DNA from: Enorma phocaeensis
GTDB taxonomy: Bacteria; Actinomycetota; Coriobacteriia; Coriobacteriales; Coriobacteriaceae
NCBI RefSeq assembly: GCF_900186505.1
Contig: NZ_LT891969.1
Location: forward strand, 470,853-534,852
Length of the DNA: 64,000 nt
Reading direction: 5' to 3'
Positions 32,776-41,240 of the stretch are shown one piece after another; the stretch's first letter is position 1, and each line of letters starts with the position of its first letter. A model generated the notes under the pieces. The model did no database searches. It was not told the DNA's origin and saw only the letters and a list, made by a program, of their open reading frames with translations. The position numbers and the translations under genes were made by a program.

Positions 32776-32815
32776 AAAAACAAAAATGCCGGAAGCAGAA
32801 GCTGCTTCCGGCATT
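32776..32815 (-). terminator. terminator of the purine permease / dut operon
   Basis: ATGCCGGAAGCAG (32787-32799) / CTGCTTCCGGCAT (32803-32815), 13 perfect pairs with a three-base loop. Read leftward the stem is followed by TTTTGTTTTTT. It lies 27 bases beyond the permease stop. Confidence 0.9.
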
Positions 32816-32841
32816 ACTAGAATCCTATTGTGGGCAATCCC

Positions 32842-34185
32842 CTATGCAGTGATGGTCATCAAGAAGTACACCAAGAAGGCAATTGCTGCGACCCACATAA
32901 GAGGACGAACCTTCTTAACATTACCGGTAACTGCGGACACGATCACATAGGTAATGAAGCCAAGGCCAATACCATTCGAAATTGAATAGGTGAACGGAAT
33001 GCCCGCGATAATCATGAACGCCGGGAACGCCTCAAGCGGATCGGACCAATCGATATCGATAACGTCGCTCATCATGAGGAAGCCGACGAACACAAGAGCA
33101 CCGCAGGTCGCGGCCGAGGGAATGCAGTTGATAAGGGGCGAGAAGAATGCTGCGAGCAAGAACAGGATGCCGGCAAAAATCGACGTGAGTCCCGTACGGC
33201 CACCGTCTGCAGCGCCGGAAGCAGATTCAACGAACGTGGTGATCGAAGAGGCACCGAGGAAACCACCTGCAATGGCAGCCGAGGAGTCAACGATTAGAAT
33301 CGGCTTGATATCCTCAACCTTGCCGTCATCAGTAAGGAAGTCGCCCTGCTTGGCAACTGCCATGGCGGTACCCATGGTGTCAAAGAAGTCGCTCATCATA
33401 AGCGAGAATGCCATGAGCAAAAGCGTAGGCGTGGTAACGACCTCGATGATGCCCATCACTCCGGAATTTTCGCTGACCTGGAACGGAGCGGCAAAGGTGG
33501 TGAAATCAAGCGGTGCAACCACACCGGCGGGCATCGGGGTAACGCCCAGGGGAACGCCGATCACGGCAGAGATGATGATTCCCCAAAGCAATGCGCCCTT
33601 AACCTTCATGGCATACAGGATGACGGTGAGGATGATGGAGATGACGCCGACGACAAACGTGAAGTTATAAGCGCCCTCCTCGCCAACAATTGAGCCGAGC
33701 GCAACGAGCGTGTCCGCGTTTGCTACGATGACGCCGCCATCCTTAAGGCCGATCATTGCGATGAAAAGGCCGAGACCGATCGAAATGCCGTGGCGAAGCG
33801 ATACAGGAATGGCATCCATGATGGCTTCACGAAGTCCGCAGAGGACGAGCAGGAGAATCGCAACGCCCTCGACGAAGATCACTGCCATCGCGGTAGGCCA
33901 GCTCACCCCCATGCCAAGGCAAAGCGTGAAAGCAACGATAGAGTTGATTCCCATGCCCGAAGCGCAAGCAAGCGGACGGTTGGCGAACAGGCCCATGGCA
34001 ATGGTCATGATCGCAGCGCCGATGCAAGTCGCAGTCACAGCAGCGGTCTCGGGAATCCCAGCTGCTGAAAGAATGCTCGGATTGACGATGATGATGTAAG
34101 CCATTGCCAAGAAGGTGGTCAGGCCGGCACGAAGTTCGGTGCCGGTGGAAGAACCACGCTCACCTAGCTTGAAGAACGTTTCCAT
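32842..34185 (-). CDS. NCS2-family purine permease (hypoxanthine/guanine/adenine type)
   Basis: A polytopic transporter of 447 residues from ATG 34185, with GGGGAG upstream. The N-terminal LRAGLTTFLAMAYIIIVNPSIL and the block TATCIGAAIMTIAMGLFANRPLACASGMGINS are characteristic of the AzgA/PbuG branch, as are FDTMGTAMAV and FVESASGAADGGRTGLTS. It imports purine bases with protons. It lies downstream of nrdR-dut in the same direction and near apt, a fitting salvage context. No purine riboswitch was seen in the 50 bases before it. Confidence 0.92.
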   Translation of the reverse strand: METFFKLGERGSSTGTELRAGLTTFLAMAYIIIVNPSILSAAGIPETAAVTATCIGAAIMTIAMGLFANRPLACASGMGINSIVAFTLCLGMGVSWPTAMAVIFVEGVAILLLVLCGLREAIMDAIPVSLRHGISIGLGLFIAMIGLKDGGVIVANADTLVALGSIVGEEGAYNFTFVVGVISIILTVILYAMKVKGALLWGIIISAVIGVPLGVTPMPAGVVAPLDFTTFAAPFQVSENSGVMGIIEVVTTPTLLLMAFSLMMSDFFDTMGTAMAVAKQGDFLTDDGKVEDIKPILIVDSSAAIAGGFLGASSITTFVESASGAADGGRTGLTSIFAGILFLLAAFFSPLINCIPSAATCGALVFVGFLMMSDVIDIDWSDPLEAFPAFMIIAGIPFTYSISNGIGLGFITYVIVSAVTGNVKKVRPLMWVAAIAFLVYFLMTITA

Positions 34186-34236
34186 AAACTCCCCTTTTCC
34201 TTGGATAGTTCTTCTAGTACCTATGCTCAAGGACCG

Positions 34237-34689
34237 TTACACGGTCCCACTAGAGCCAAAGCCCCCCGTTCCTCGGTCGGTCTCGTCCAATTCGTCAACC
34301 TCGACAAGATCGACTATCGGAACTCGCTGAATGACGAGCTGCGCGATGCGCTCGCCGCGTTCTATATGGATTGCTACCTTTGGATCAAGATTTATGCAAA
34401 TGATCTTGAGCTCACCACGATAATGCGAATCGATGAGACCTGGAGTGTTAGCTATAGAAAGGCCGAGCTTCAATGCCATTCCGCTTCTTGGTTGAACGAA
34501 CCCTGCGTATCCTTCCGGCAGGGCAATAGCAAGACCGGTAGGCACGAGCACGCGACAATGGGGTTCGATGATCATATCGTCATTTGCACGAAGATCAAGA
34601 CCCGCATCGCCCTCATAGGCATAAGAAGGTATCTGGACGCTCTTATCGAGACGTTTGATACGCACCGCAACACGATCCAAGCAAATCAC
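34237..34689 (-). CDS. dut: deoxyuridine 5'-triphosphate nucleotidohydrolase
   Basis: It hydrolyses dUTP to dUMP, protecting DNA from uracil. The five trimeric-dUTPase motifs are present: EGDAGLDLRA, PRSGMALKLG, NTPGLIDSHYRGE, ERIAQLVI and the C-terminal RGTGGFGSSG. It has 150 residues. GTG 34689 overlaps the nrdR stop; TTG 34680, with GAGG eight bases before it, is an equally good start. It probably forms an operon with nrdR. Confidence 0.95.
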   Translation of the reverse strand: MICLDRVAVRIKRLDKSVQIPSYAYEGDAGLDLRANDDMIIEPHCRVLVPTGLAIALPEGYAGFVQPRSGMALKLGLSIANTPGLIDSHYRGELKIICINLDPKVAIHIERGERIAQLVIQRVPIVDLVEVDELDETDRGTGGFGSSGTV

Positions 34690-35129
34690 CTCAATTTATC
34701 GAGCTCGTGCACGAACTCCTCGACATTCTTAAAATCACGATAGACCGATGCGAATCGAATGTAGGCGACCTTGTCGATGCGTTCGAGACGCTTGAGAACC
34801 ATATCCCCGAGCTCGTGAGATGAAACCGCTCGCAAGGTCCTCCCCCGAAGTTCGAGCTCAATATCGTCAATTAGACCATTTAGCTGCGCGATATCTATAT
34901 CTCTCTTAGATGTTGCGCGCATAAGGCCAACAAGGAGCTTGTTCCGGTCAAACGGTTGAGTAGAGCCATCGCTTTTGATGACTTCTATAGGATCCTCGCA
35001 GCGTTCAAAAGTAGTGAAACGATATCCACAAGAGCGGCATTCGCGACGTCGCTTGATGGCATTTGTGGCATCTTGCATGCGCGAATCGACCACACGGGTG
35101 TCATCGCCACCACATTTTGGACAGCGCAT
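34686..35129 (-). CDS. nrdR: transcriptional repressor NrdR
   Basis: An ATP/dATP-sensing repressor of ribonucleotide reductase genes, 147 residues from ATG 35129 (AGGAGG upstream). An N-terminal zinc ribbon MRCPKCGGDDTRVVDSR ... CRSCGYRFTTFER is followed by an ATP-cone domain (VIKSDGSTQPFDRNKLL to the end). The longer frame starting at 35315 is rejected because the family begins MRCPxC. No ribonucleotide reductase is in the window. Linkage to dut fits nucleotide-pool control. Confidence 0.96.
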   Translation of the reverse strand: MRCPKCGGDDTRVVDSRMQDATNAIKRRRECRSCGYRFTTFERCEDPIEVIKSDGSTQPFDRNKLLVGLMRATSKRDIDIAQLNGLIDDIELELRGRTLRAVSSHELGDMVLKRLERIDKVAYIRFASVYRDFKNVEEFVHELDKLR

Positions 35130-35248
35130 GAAGCATCCTCCTAACAACAACCGGTTAAGAATAGCACATCTCGAAATATTGGGCTTATCTACTACCAGAT
35201 GTTGTAAGGAGGAAACGATACGGCAACCATTCTGAATCTTTTGACGCG

Positions 35249-35704
35249 TTAGATGTCCGAAGCGACGAGCAACTCCATACCAGGTTGAAGGGTGGCATGA
35301 TCCAGATCGTTCCAAGCTCGAATAAGCTCAGTGGTTTCCTGCGTGGTCATACCGCTCACGGGATGTTCCTCCGCGAGAGACCAAAGGGAATCGCCTTCGA
35401 AGACCTCAACATATTGCGTGGGGGTTGAGTCAAGTGCGTTCTCGAATGTGCTGCGGCTTCCCTCTGCAACTGAAAACATCGCAGCAAGCATGGCGGACAC
35501 CAGCACGAGAACCGCGAACGCTGCCAGCACGCTTGACAGTAGCGAAGAGTGCTTCGGTTGAACATATGGAAGGTCGTTTGACTTGCGATGACGAGGAGAC
35601 GGCAATTGATATATCTGTGTTTCAAAGCGAGGGTTTGCAATAGACAACGATCTCTTTGGAACGGATAAAGCGAGATTACCGTCGATATAGTCTCCCCTGT
35701 TCAT
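35249..35704 (-). CDS. LysM membrane protein, YneA-like SOS division inhibitor
   Basis: A 151-residue protein with AGAGGAG before ATG 35704. The N-terminal part (1-55) is polar, a membrane helix spans about 56-80 (SSVLAAFAVLVLVSAMLAAM), and an outside LysM-like domain covers about 97-150 (YVEVFEGDSLWSLAEEH ... LQPGMELLV). It is divergent from lexA with LexA-type boxes between, the same arrangement as lexA-yneA in Bacillus. YneA-type proteins delay division during the SOS response. Assignment rests on topology and context; overall similarity is low and the N-terminal tail is longer than in YneA. Confidence 0.78.
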   Translation of the reverse strand: MNRGDYIDGNLALSVPKRSLSIANPRFETQIYQLPSPRHRKSNDLPYVQPKHSSLLSSVLAAFAVLVLVSAMLAAMFSVAEGSRSTFENALDSTPTQYVEVFEGDSLWSLAEEHPVSGMTTQETTELIRAWNDLDHATLQPGMELLVASDI

Positions 35705-35772
35705 ATTGCGTCTCCTCTCTCTTGTTCGATGAATCTGTTATAACGGCTCGCGAGGACAAAATGTCTAGCGCA

Positions 35773-35786
35773 AGAACGCGTGTTCG
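35773..35786. promoter_or_regulatory. LexA box 1 (lexA/yneA region)
   Basis: AGAACGCGTGTTCG fits the CGAAC-N4-GTTCG pattern with one change at the first base. It is in the yneA-side leader. Confidence 0.55.
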
Positions 35787-35790
35787 TATA

Positions 35791-35820
35791 TTATTATCTT
35801 CGAACAGTTGTTCCTGTCAA
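35791..35820 (-). promoter_or_regulatory. promoter of the YneA-like gene
   Basis: Leftward: perfect TTGACA (35815-35820), spacer of 17-18, then ATAATA/TAATAA (about 35791-35797). LexA box 2 occupies the spacer right next to the -35 element, so repressor binding would exclude RNA polymerase. Confidence 0.7.
35801..35814. promoter_or_regulatory. LexA box 2 (lexA/yneA region)
   Basis: CGAACAGTTGTTCC, 13 of 14 to the CGAAC-N4-GTTCG palindrome, inside the leftward promoter. Confidence 0.82.
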
Positions 35821-35828
35821 GAAGAAAT

Positions 35829-35842
35829 CGAACAGTTGTTTG
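35829..35842. promoter_or_regulatory. LexA box 3, 17 bases before lexA
   Basis: CGAACAGTTGTTTG, matching box 2 in its first 12 bases, just upstream of the lexA ribosome site. Binding here would give lexA autorepression. Confidence 0.78.
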
Positions 35843-35858
35843 TATGAGAGGAGCTCCG

Positions 35859-36500
35859 ATGGCACGTAAGATTTCGAAGCGCCAGCAGCAAATTTACGAT
35901 TTCATCCGTTCCTACCAACTTGAAAAGGGATATCCGCCGAGCGTTCGAGAGATGGCTGCCGCTGTAGGCCTTTCTTCACCTTCGACGGTGCATGCACACC
36001 TAAGCGCCCTCGAGGAACGCGGCCTTATTAAACGCGATGCCACCAAACCCCGTGCCCTCGAGCTCTTCAACGAGGACGGCTCTTCGGTAAACCTTGCCGA
36101 TGTCAAGGAGTCTCCTGATCGTGGCACCGTTTCATTGCCTTTGGTCGGCCGCGTTGCCGCTGGTATGCCCATCCTTGCAGAGCAGAACGTCGAAGATACA
36201 TTCACGCTTCCTACTGAAATCGCAACCGATTCTTCTTCTTTCGTTCTCGAGGTCCATGGCGACTCGATGATCAATGTCGGCATCTTTAACGGTGACTACC
36301 TCGTTGTCCGCGAGCAAAAGAGCGCAATGAACGGAGAGATCGTGGTAGCCATGATCGATGGAGAAGCCACGGTAAAAACTTTCTACAAGGAACGTGGCCG
36401 CGTTCGCCTGCAGCCTGAAAATGATGCCATGGAGCCGATCTATGCCGATAACCCGCAGATTCTCGGCAAGGTCGTAGCGCTCATGCGACGCCTAGGCTAG
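35859..36500 (+). CDS. lexA: SOS repressor LexA
   Basis: A 213-residue repressor-protease. The N-terminal winged HTH (about 1-66) has YPPSVREMAAAVGLSSPSTV. The self-cleavage site is Ala101-Gly102 within VGRVAAGMP, the catalytic Ser is S136 in VHGDSM, and the Lys is K173 in ATVKTF. GAGGAG lies upstream of ATG 35859; ATG 35844 is a possible longer start. Three boxes precede it, and a matching box is in the recA promoter, so it controls at least itself, the YneA-like gene and recA. Confidence 0.97.
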   Translation: MARKISKRQQQIYDFIRSYQLEKGYPPSVREMAAAVGLSSPSTVHAHLSALEERGLIKRDATKPRALELFNEDGSSVNLADVKESPDRGTVSLPLVGRVAAGMPILAEQNVEDTFTLPTEIATDSSSFVLEVHGDSMINVGIFNGDYLVVREQKSAMNGEIVVAMIDGEATVKTFYKERGRVRLQPENDAMEPIYADNPQILGKVVALMRRLG

Positions 36501-36513
36501 AGCGTCTCATACT

Positions 36514-37251
36514 ATGAGCCGGGCCACGATTGACAAGCCAGCGTCGCAGCGTCTCATCTTCCTCGATGAGATACGCGGGTTCACCATCATCTCGATGGTT
36601 CTGTTTCATGCGGCTTATGACGCTGCGTACATATACGGGTTCGATCTCTCCTGGTTCGAGAACCCTACCATTCAGTCCATTTGGCGGTCTTCCATAAGCT
36701 GGGTCTTCTTGCTCCTTGCCGGTTGGATGACGGCATACTCGCGCAATAATATCCGGCGCTCTATTCGCTATGCCATCTGCGCCTTGCTGGTATTCGCAGC
36801 GACAGCGATTGCAAGCGTAGATACGGCTGTGAACTTCGGAATACTATTCTGCATGGCAGGTTGTACAGCGATATACGCCTTCATTGGAAAGAAGGTGCGC
36901 AGCATTCCACCGATACCCGGCCTCATCGTTGCGTTGCTGCTCTTCTTCCTAACTTATTCCATACCTTTGAGCCGTTATCCCGTCGAGGGGTTCGCTTGGC
37001 TAGGCTTCCCCTCGCCGACATTCAGCTCTGGAGATTACTATCCACTAGTTCCGTATTGCTTTATGTATTTCGCTGGCGCATTTGCTCAAAGCAGTTTCAG
37101 CAAGACCTTCCATGATGAGCCACCCGCGTTCATGGTAGAAACCCATTGCTCCATATTGGCAAAGATAGGAACGAGAAGCCTGATCATTTATCTCGCTCAT
37201 CAGCCTCTCGTCATCATGATCTTCGAGATCGCCCGGTTATTTGCTTCGTAA
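36514..37251 (+). CDS. heparan-alpha-glucosaminide N-acetyltransferase-like membrane protein (DUF1624 type)
   Basis: A 245-residue polytopic protein. The N-terminal FLDEIRGFTIISMVLFHAAYD fits the HGSNAT catalytic domain family, with the likely active His in that first helix. About seven hydrophobic segments follow; the C-terminus has LIIYLAHQPLVIMI. It would transfer acyl groups across or at the membrane, substrate unknown. It starts 13 bases after lexA and may be cotranscribed with it, though no functional link is evident. Its stop is five bases from the convergent hflX stop. Confidence 0.8.
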   Translation: MSRATIDKPASQRLIFLDEIRGFTIISMVLFHAAYDAAYIYGFDLSWFENPTIQSIWRSSISWVFLLLAGWMTAYSRNNIRRSIRYAICALLVFAATAIASVDTAVNFGILFCMAGCTAIYAFIGKKVRSIPPIPGLIVALLLFFLTYSIPLSRYPVEGFAWLGFPSPTFSSGDYYPLVPYCFMYFAGAFAQSSFSKTFHDEPPAFMVETHCSILAKIGTRSLIIYLAHQPLVIMIFEIARLFAS

Positions 37252-37256
37252 ATGAT

Positions 37257-38546
37257 TCAGTGCGCCCGATAGCGCTCGAGCGTGTTCGCAAAACGCATAG
37301 GAACCTTGACGGTGATACGGGTCCCATCTTCAGTATATTCTTCCTGCAAGACCGTACCGCACTCATGGAGCGTCCTGAGTAGCCTGCCCTCCTTATAGGG
37401 GACAACTAGATCCAGAAGCGTATCCAAAGCAGACGCCTCAAGAGAAATGCGCCCGACAAGATCATCTATTCCATCGCCAGTCGCAGCAGAAACAAGGACG
37501 CCCTGCGGGAACAAGCGAATCAGATCACGACGCTCCAGCTCATCGATGAGATCACCTTTGTTCAATACGATACATGAGCGAACTTTATCTGCACCGATCT
37601 CTTCAAGGACACGGTCAACAGCCTCAAGCTGCCGAATTAGATTGCAGTCAGATGCATCGACGACCTTGAGGAGTAGATCGGCATCGCGTACTTCTGACAG
37701 AGTCGATTTAAATGCATCGACTAGGCCATGCGGTAGCTTCTGGATGAAACCGACGGTGTCGGTGACGGTCATTGAGCGGCCACCTGGTAGATGGTAAGCT
37801 CGTGTGGTCGGATCGAGGGTAGCAAAGAGCTTGTCCTGCGCTAAGACGTTCGATCCAGTCAACCGATTGAGCAGCGATGACTTTCCAGCGTTTGTGTAGC
37901 CAGCAAGGGCAACTCTAAAAGCCGGTGAGATAACGCGTTCCTTCGACTGAACGCCGCGGCGCTTCTCGACCTCTTTGAGCTCGCGCTTAACAACGGCGAT
38001 TCGATTTCTTACAAGTCTGCGATCGACCTCGAGCTGCGTCTCACCTTGGCCAAAACGGCTTCCAATGCCTCCACGGGTCTGCTCTTTAGCAAGGTGGCTC
38101 CACATGCCGCGCAAACGGGGAAGCAGATACTGCAGCTGAGCGAGCTGAACCTGCAAGCGTCCTTCTCGCGTCTGTGCGTGCAAACCGAAAATGTCTAAGA
38201 TGAGCGCCGTTCGATCAATGATCTTAACCGGTTCGCCGACAGCTTTCTCAAGAACGCTTTGCTGAGATGGCGTCAGGTCATCATCAAAGATGACGACATC
38301 TATATCAAGCCGATGTACAAGACCGATCAGCTCCTCGAGCTTGCCTGATCCGATAAAGGAGCGAGGATTTGGTCGATCGAGACGCTGGGTTAGGCGGCCA
38401 ACCGCAAGAGCTCCAGCAGTATCAGCCAAGCGCTCAAGTTCATCAAGGGATCTCTCGACAGGCCAGCGCAGGTCACGCTGCTCTACACCTACCAGAAGAG
38501 CTCGTTCAGGCTCCAGTTCTGTGGTTACGAACGGAAAACGGCCCAT
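37257..38546 (-). CDS. hflX: ribosome-associated GTPase HflX
   Basis: A 429-residue ribosome-splitting GTPase. The N-terminal HflX domain has FIGSGKLEEL and VIFDDDLTPSQQSVLE. The linker GGIGSRFGQGETQLEVDRR precedes a G domain with GYTNAGKSSLLN, DTVGF and NKGD. The C-terminal segment (DTLLDLVVPYKEGRLLRTLHE) is present. Only one base separates it from the miaA stop. The miaB-miaA-hflX order is widespread. Confidence 0.96.
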   Translation of the reverse strand: MGRFPFVTTELEPERALLVGVEQRDLRWPVERSLDELERLADTAGALAVGRLTQRLDRPNPRSFIGSGKLEELIGLVHRLDIDVVIFDDDLTPSQQSVLEKAVGEPVKIIDRTALILDIFGLHAQTREGRLQVQLAQLQYLLPRLRGMWSHLAKEQTRGGIGSRFGQGETQLEVDRRLVRNRIAVVKRELKEVEKRRGVQSKERVISPAFRVALAGYTNAGKSSLLNRLTGSNVLAQDKLFATLDPTTRAYHLPGGRSMTVTDTVGFIQKLPHGLVDAFKSTLSEVRDADLLLKVVDASDCNLIRQLEAVDRVLEEIGADKVRSCIVLNKGDLIDELERRDLIRLFPQGVLVSAATGDGIDDLVGRISLEASALDTLLDLVVPYKEGRLLRTLHECGTVLQEEYTEDGTRITVKVPMRFANTLERYRAH

Positions 38547-39467
38547 CTACTCCCCCACCGAAGAAAGAATATGATGCGCAGCGCCCTCTATCGACAGCTC
38601 GTCCAAATCAAGCCAAACAATGCGCTCGTCGCGTCTGAACCACGATAATTGGCGTTTAGCATACCTGCGGCTACGACGCTTAATCGTCTCGATTGCATCA
38701 GGGATTGTGCTACGGCCCTCAAAGGCTTCAATAAGCTCCTTGTAACCTATTGCCTGTCGAGCAGTTAGAGCTGGGCCGGCGCCCACGCTTAACAATCGCT
38801 TGACCTCATCGAGAAGGCCGCATTCCATCATCGCATCGACACGCCTATCGATTCTCGCATACAGGCGCTCGCGATTCATGCTGAGTCCAAAGTAGAGGGC
38901 ACCATAATGCTCGCGAGGCTTGGAGAAGCCAGCGCGTTGCTCAGAATAAGACACGCCGTCATCCAGCATCTCCAAGGCCCTGATAACCCTCCGAACATTA
39001 TGCGGATGTATGCAAGCGGCGCTAGCAGGGTCGCGCTCGCGAAGAAGCGAGAAAACAGCCCCAGGACCCTCTGCATCTGCAATAGTCTCGTAGCGGGATC
39101 GGGTTTTATCGCCCAGCTCGCCGGCGGGAAAGACCATCTCATCAAGGGCAGCTCGAATATAAAGACCGGTTCCGCCGCAAATGATAGGAGATTTACCCTC
39201 AGATAGCATACGGTCGATAACGATTCGCGCGTCGCGCTGGTAAAGCGCGGCAGAATATGTCTCGCCGGGATCAACGATATCGACGAGATTGAGCGGGACG
39301 AGACGTTCGCCAACCGGTGTCTTAGCTGTTCCAATATCCATACCGCGATAGACTTGCATTGCATCGGCAGAAACAACCTCTGAACCCAAGTCCCTCGCAA
39401 CGAGGTCAGCTACAGCGCTTTTACCTACCGCGGTAGGCCCAACGATGGCGATTACCAGCGGAGTCAT
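38547..39467 (-). CDS. miaA: tRNA dimethylallyltransferase
   Basis: It adds dimethylallyl to A37 of tRNAs reading UNN codons. From ATG 39467, overlapping the miaB stop, it has 306 residues. The P-loop is GPTAVGKSAVA, with SADAMQVYRGMDIGTAK and GGTGLYIRA typical. C-terminal KRRSRRYAKRQLSWFRRD contacts tRNA. The upstream 12-codon extension lies inside miaB and is rejected. Its product is the substrate of MiaB, encoded next door; the donor comes from the MEP pathway (ispH is also in the window). Confidence 0.96.
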   Translation of the reverse strand: MTPLVIAIVGPTAVGKSAVADLVARDLGSEVVSADAMQVYRGMDIGTAKTPVGERLVPLNLVDIVDPGETYSAALYQRDARIVIDRMLSEGKSPIICGGTGLYIRAALDEMVFPAGELGDKTRSRYETIADAEGPGAVFSLLRERDPASAACIHPHNVRRVIRALEMLDDGVSYSEQRAGFSKPREHYGALYFGLSMNRERLYARIDRRVDAMMECGLLDEVKRLLSVGAGPALTARQAIGYKELIEAFEGRSTIPDAIETIKRRSRRYAKRQLSWFRRDERIVWLDLDELSIEGAAHHILSSVGE

Positions 39468-40834
39468 CGCGCTGCGCCGACAACGCTGCCGGAGAGGTAC
39501 CACGTCCGTGCACGATCTACGCGCACATCAATGATCTTGCCAACCAAATCATCGATACGCGCTCCTTCCGGAAGAGGCGCATGAACGGTCTGATTCTTTG
39601 GGCTCTTGCCCTGCAGGACGGAAGAATCCTTCTTCGAAGTTCCCTCGACAAGGACCGGAACAACCTGATGGAGCTCATGCTGATTGAAGGCGAATGCGGT
39701 ATCCTCGATGACTTTGACGAGTCGATCGAATCGATCCTGGATGACTTCACGAGGCGTATCATCGGGCATCTCGGCTGCAGGAGTACCCTGCCTTCGTGAA
39801 TAAATGAAGGTAAAAGCCTGGGAATAGCCAACGGCCTCGGCAAGAGAGAGGGTCTCGGCAAAATCATCCTCTGTCTCACCAGGGAATCCTACGATGATGT
39901 CGGTTGTAAGGGCGATATCGGGAATCCGCTCGCGCACCGCATCGACGAGCGATAGGTAATCCTCTCGCGAGTACTTTCTATTCATCAGCTTGAGGATGCG
40001 CGTCGAACCGGATTGCACCGCGAGATGAAGATGCGGCATCACAGCGGGAACCTCCGCCATGGCATCGATAGTCTCGGGAAGCAGGTCCTTGGGATGCGAC
40101 GATGTGAAGCGAATCCGCTCGACACCGGTCTCCCCCACCTTGCGAAGCAACTCGGCAAACCTTGGAGCGCCATATCGATCGCGCCCAAACGAATTAACAT
40201 TCTGCCCCAGCAGGGTCACCTCGCGGACCCCCGCCCTGACCAAACCGGTTACCTCGTCCACGACCTCTTCGATAGAACGGCTCTTCTCGCGTCCGCGAAC
40301 ATATGGAACGATGCAATACGAGCAGAAATTATTGCAACCCGTCATGATGGGCACCCATGCATGATAGGAGTACTCACGATGCCAAGGCATGGTCAACGCG
40401 GCGAGAGACTCATCCTCAGCGGTAAGGATATGGCGCTCTGAGTCCTCAAACGCCTGGGCGATGAGCTCGCCAACATGCGCGATAGCATGAGTGCCGAAGA
40501 TGACATCGACGTTATCGACATTGGTTAAAAGGCCTTCGCCGTCACGCTGCGCAATGCAACCGCCGACCGCGATAACTCGCTTTCCTGATGGAGCGGTTGG
40601 AAGGCTCTTGCAGGAATTGCACTGGCCATAGAGCCGTTGATCGGCAGCTTCACGCACGCAGCATGTCATGAAGATTACGATATCGGCATCGGCTGGATCA
40701 CCGACGAGTGAACAACCGAGCGAGTCTAGCAGCCCGGACACCCGCTCAGAATCATGAAGATTCATCTGGCATCCGAACGTGCGAATGAAGTAGGTCTTTC
40801 CGCGAAGCGCGTCTGAAATACCTTGCGTATCCAT
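39464..40834 (-). CDS. miaB: tRNA-2-methylthio-N6-dimethylallyladenosine synthase
   Basis: A radical-SAM methylthiotransferase of 456 residues with two [4Fe-4S] clusters. The N-terminal domain has TFGCQMNLHDSE plus two further Cys (MTCCVREAA and VGGCIAQRDG). The radical-SAM motif CNNFCSYC follows, and the C-terminal TRAM domain ends at ARTWYLSGSVVG. It modifies i6A37 made by MiaA. Start ATG 40834 lies one base after the spoVS stop. Confidence 0.96.
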   Translation of the reverse strand: MDTQGISDALRGKTYFIRTFGCQMNLHDSERVSGLLDSLGCSLVGDPADADIVIFMTCCVREAADQRLYGQCNSCKSLPTAPSGKRVIAVGGCIAQRDGEGLLTNVDNVDVIFGTHAIAHVGELIAQAFEDSERHILTAEDESLAALTMPWHREYSYHAWVPIMTGCNNFCSYCIVPYVRGREKSRSIEEVVDEVTGLVRAGVREVTLLGQNVNSFGRDRYGAPRFAELLRKVGETGVERIRFTSSHPKDLLPETIDAMAEVPAVMPHLHLAVQSGSTRILKLMNRKYSREDYLSLVDAVRERIPDIALTTDIIVGFPGETEDDFAETLSLAEAVGYSQAFTFIYSRRQGTPAAEMPDDTPREVIQDRFDRLVKVIEDTAFAFNQHELHQVVPVLVEGTSKKDSSVLQGKSPKNQTVHAPLPEGARIDDLVGKIIDVRVDRARTWYLSGSVVGAAR

Positions 40835-40835
40835 A

Positions 40836-41156
40836 TCAGTGCACCGTCATCTTGTCTATTGAAACATCATCGATCTCTGAACCCTGATAGGACAGGGGGT
40901 GTACGAACACGGCAAGCCTAATCGCCGTGCGTGATTCGCCGTTGATGAGAATATCGGAAAACGTAGGGGCGCAAGAGATATCGAAACCAGTTGGGATAAG
41001 AAAGCCCCGTGCTATTGCCATGGCTTTTATTGCCTGGTTAACCGCACCCGCTCCCACGCATTGGATATTGACGGGCACGCCATCCTTTACCATACCGGCG
41101 ATGGCTCCAGCGACCGAGGCCGGCGAGGATTTGCTTGATACCTTCAGATAATCCAT
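40836..41156 (-). CDS. spoVS: SpoVS-family protein (Alba-like fold)
   Basis: A 106-residue protein with a near-complete SpoVS sequence: LKVSSKSSPASVAGAIAG, CVGAGAVNQAIKAMAIARGFL and FSDILINGESRTAIRLAV. SpoVS is an Alba-like nucleic-acid-binding protein needed for spore coat and cortex in Bacillus, but it occurs widely in non-sporulating bacteria. It lies between the GHKL ATPase and miaB, the same order as rny-...-spoVS-...-miaB in Firmicutes. Nothing here suggests sporulation, so its role is likely RNA- or DNA-related. Confidence 0.93.
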   Translation of the reverse strand: MDYLKVSSKSSPASVAGAIAGMVKDGVPVNIQCVGAGAVNQAIKAMAIARGFLIPTGFDISCAPTFSDILINGESRTAIRLAVFVHPLSYQGSEIDDVSIDKMTVH

Positions 41157-41173
41157 GTACGTTTTCTCCAGCG

Positions 41174-41179
41174 ATTATA
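41174..41179 (-). promoter_or_regulatory. possible -10 element before spoVS
   Basis: Leftward CTATAATC carries a perfect TATAAT 18 bases before the spoVS start. The -35 partner (GTCAAA at 17 spacing) is poor. It could allow spoVS-miaB-miaA-hflX transcription apart from the upstream genes. Confidence 0.35.
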
Positions 41180-41240
41180 GTGCGAATATGCAGCTATTTG
41201 ACTTTATCCTAACGTCAGCATCACGGCAAGTCGGTAGGCG

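Noticed and set aside
34186..34236. purine riboswitch before the NCS2 permease
   Set aside because: Only about 50 bases separate it from dut, too short, and no conserved core was seen.
37252..37256. missing terminator between convergent acyltransferase and hflX
   Set aside because: The five-base gap excludes one, but overlapping 3' ends are common in compact genomes, so this is not treated as unusual.
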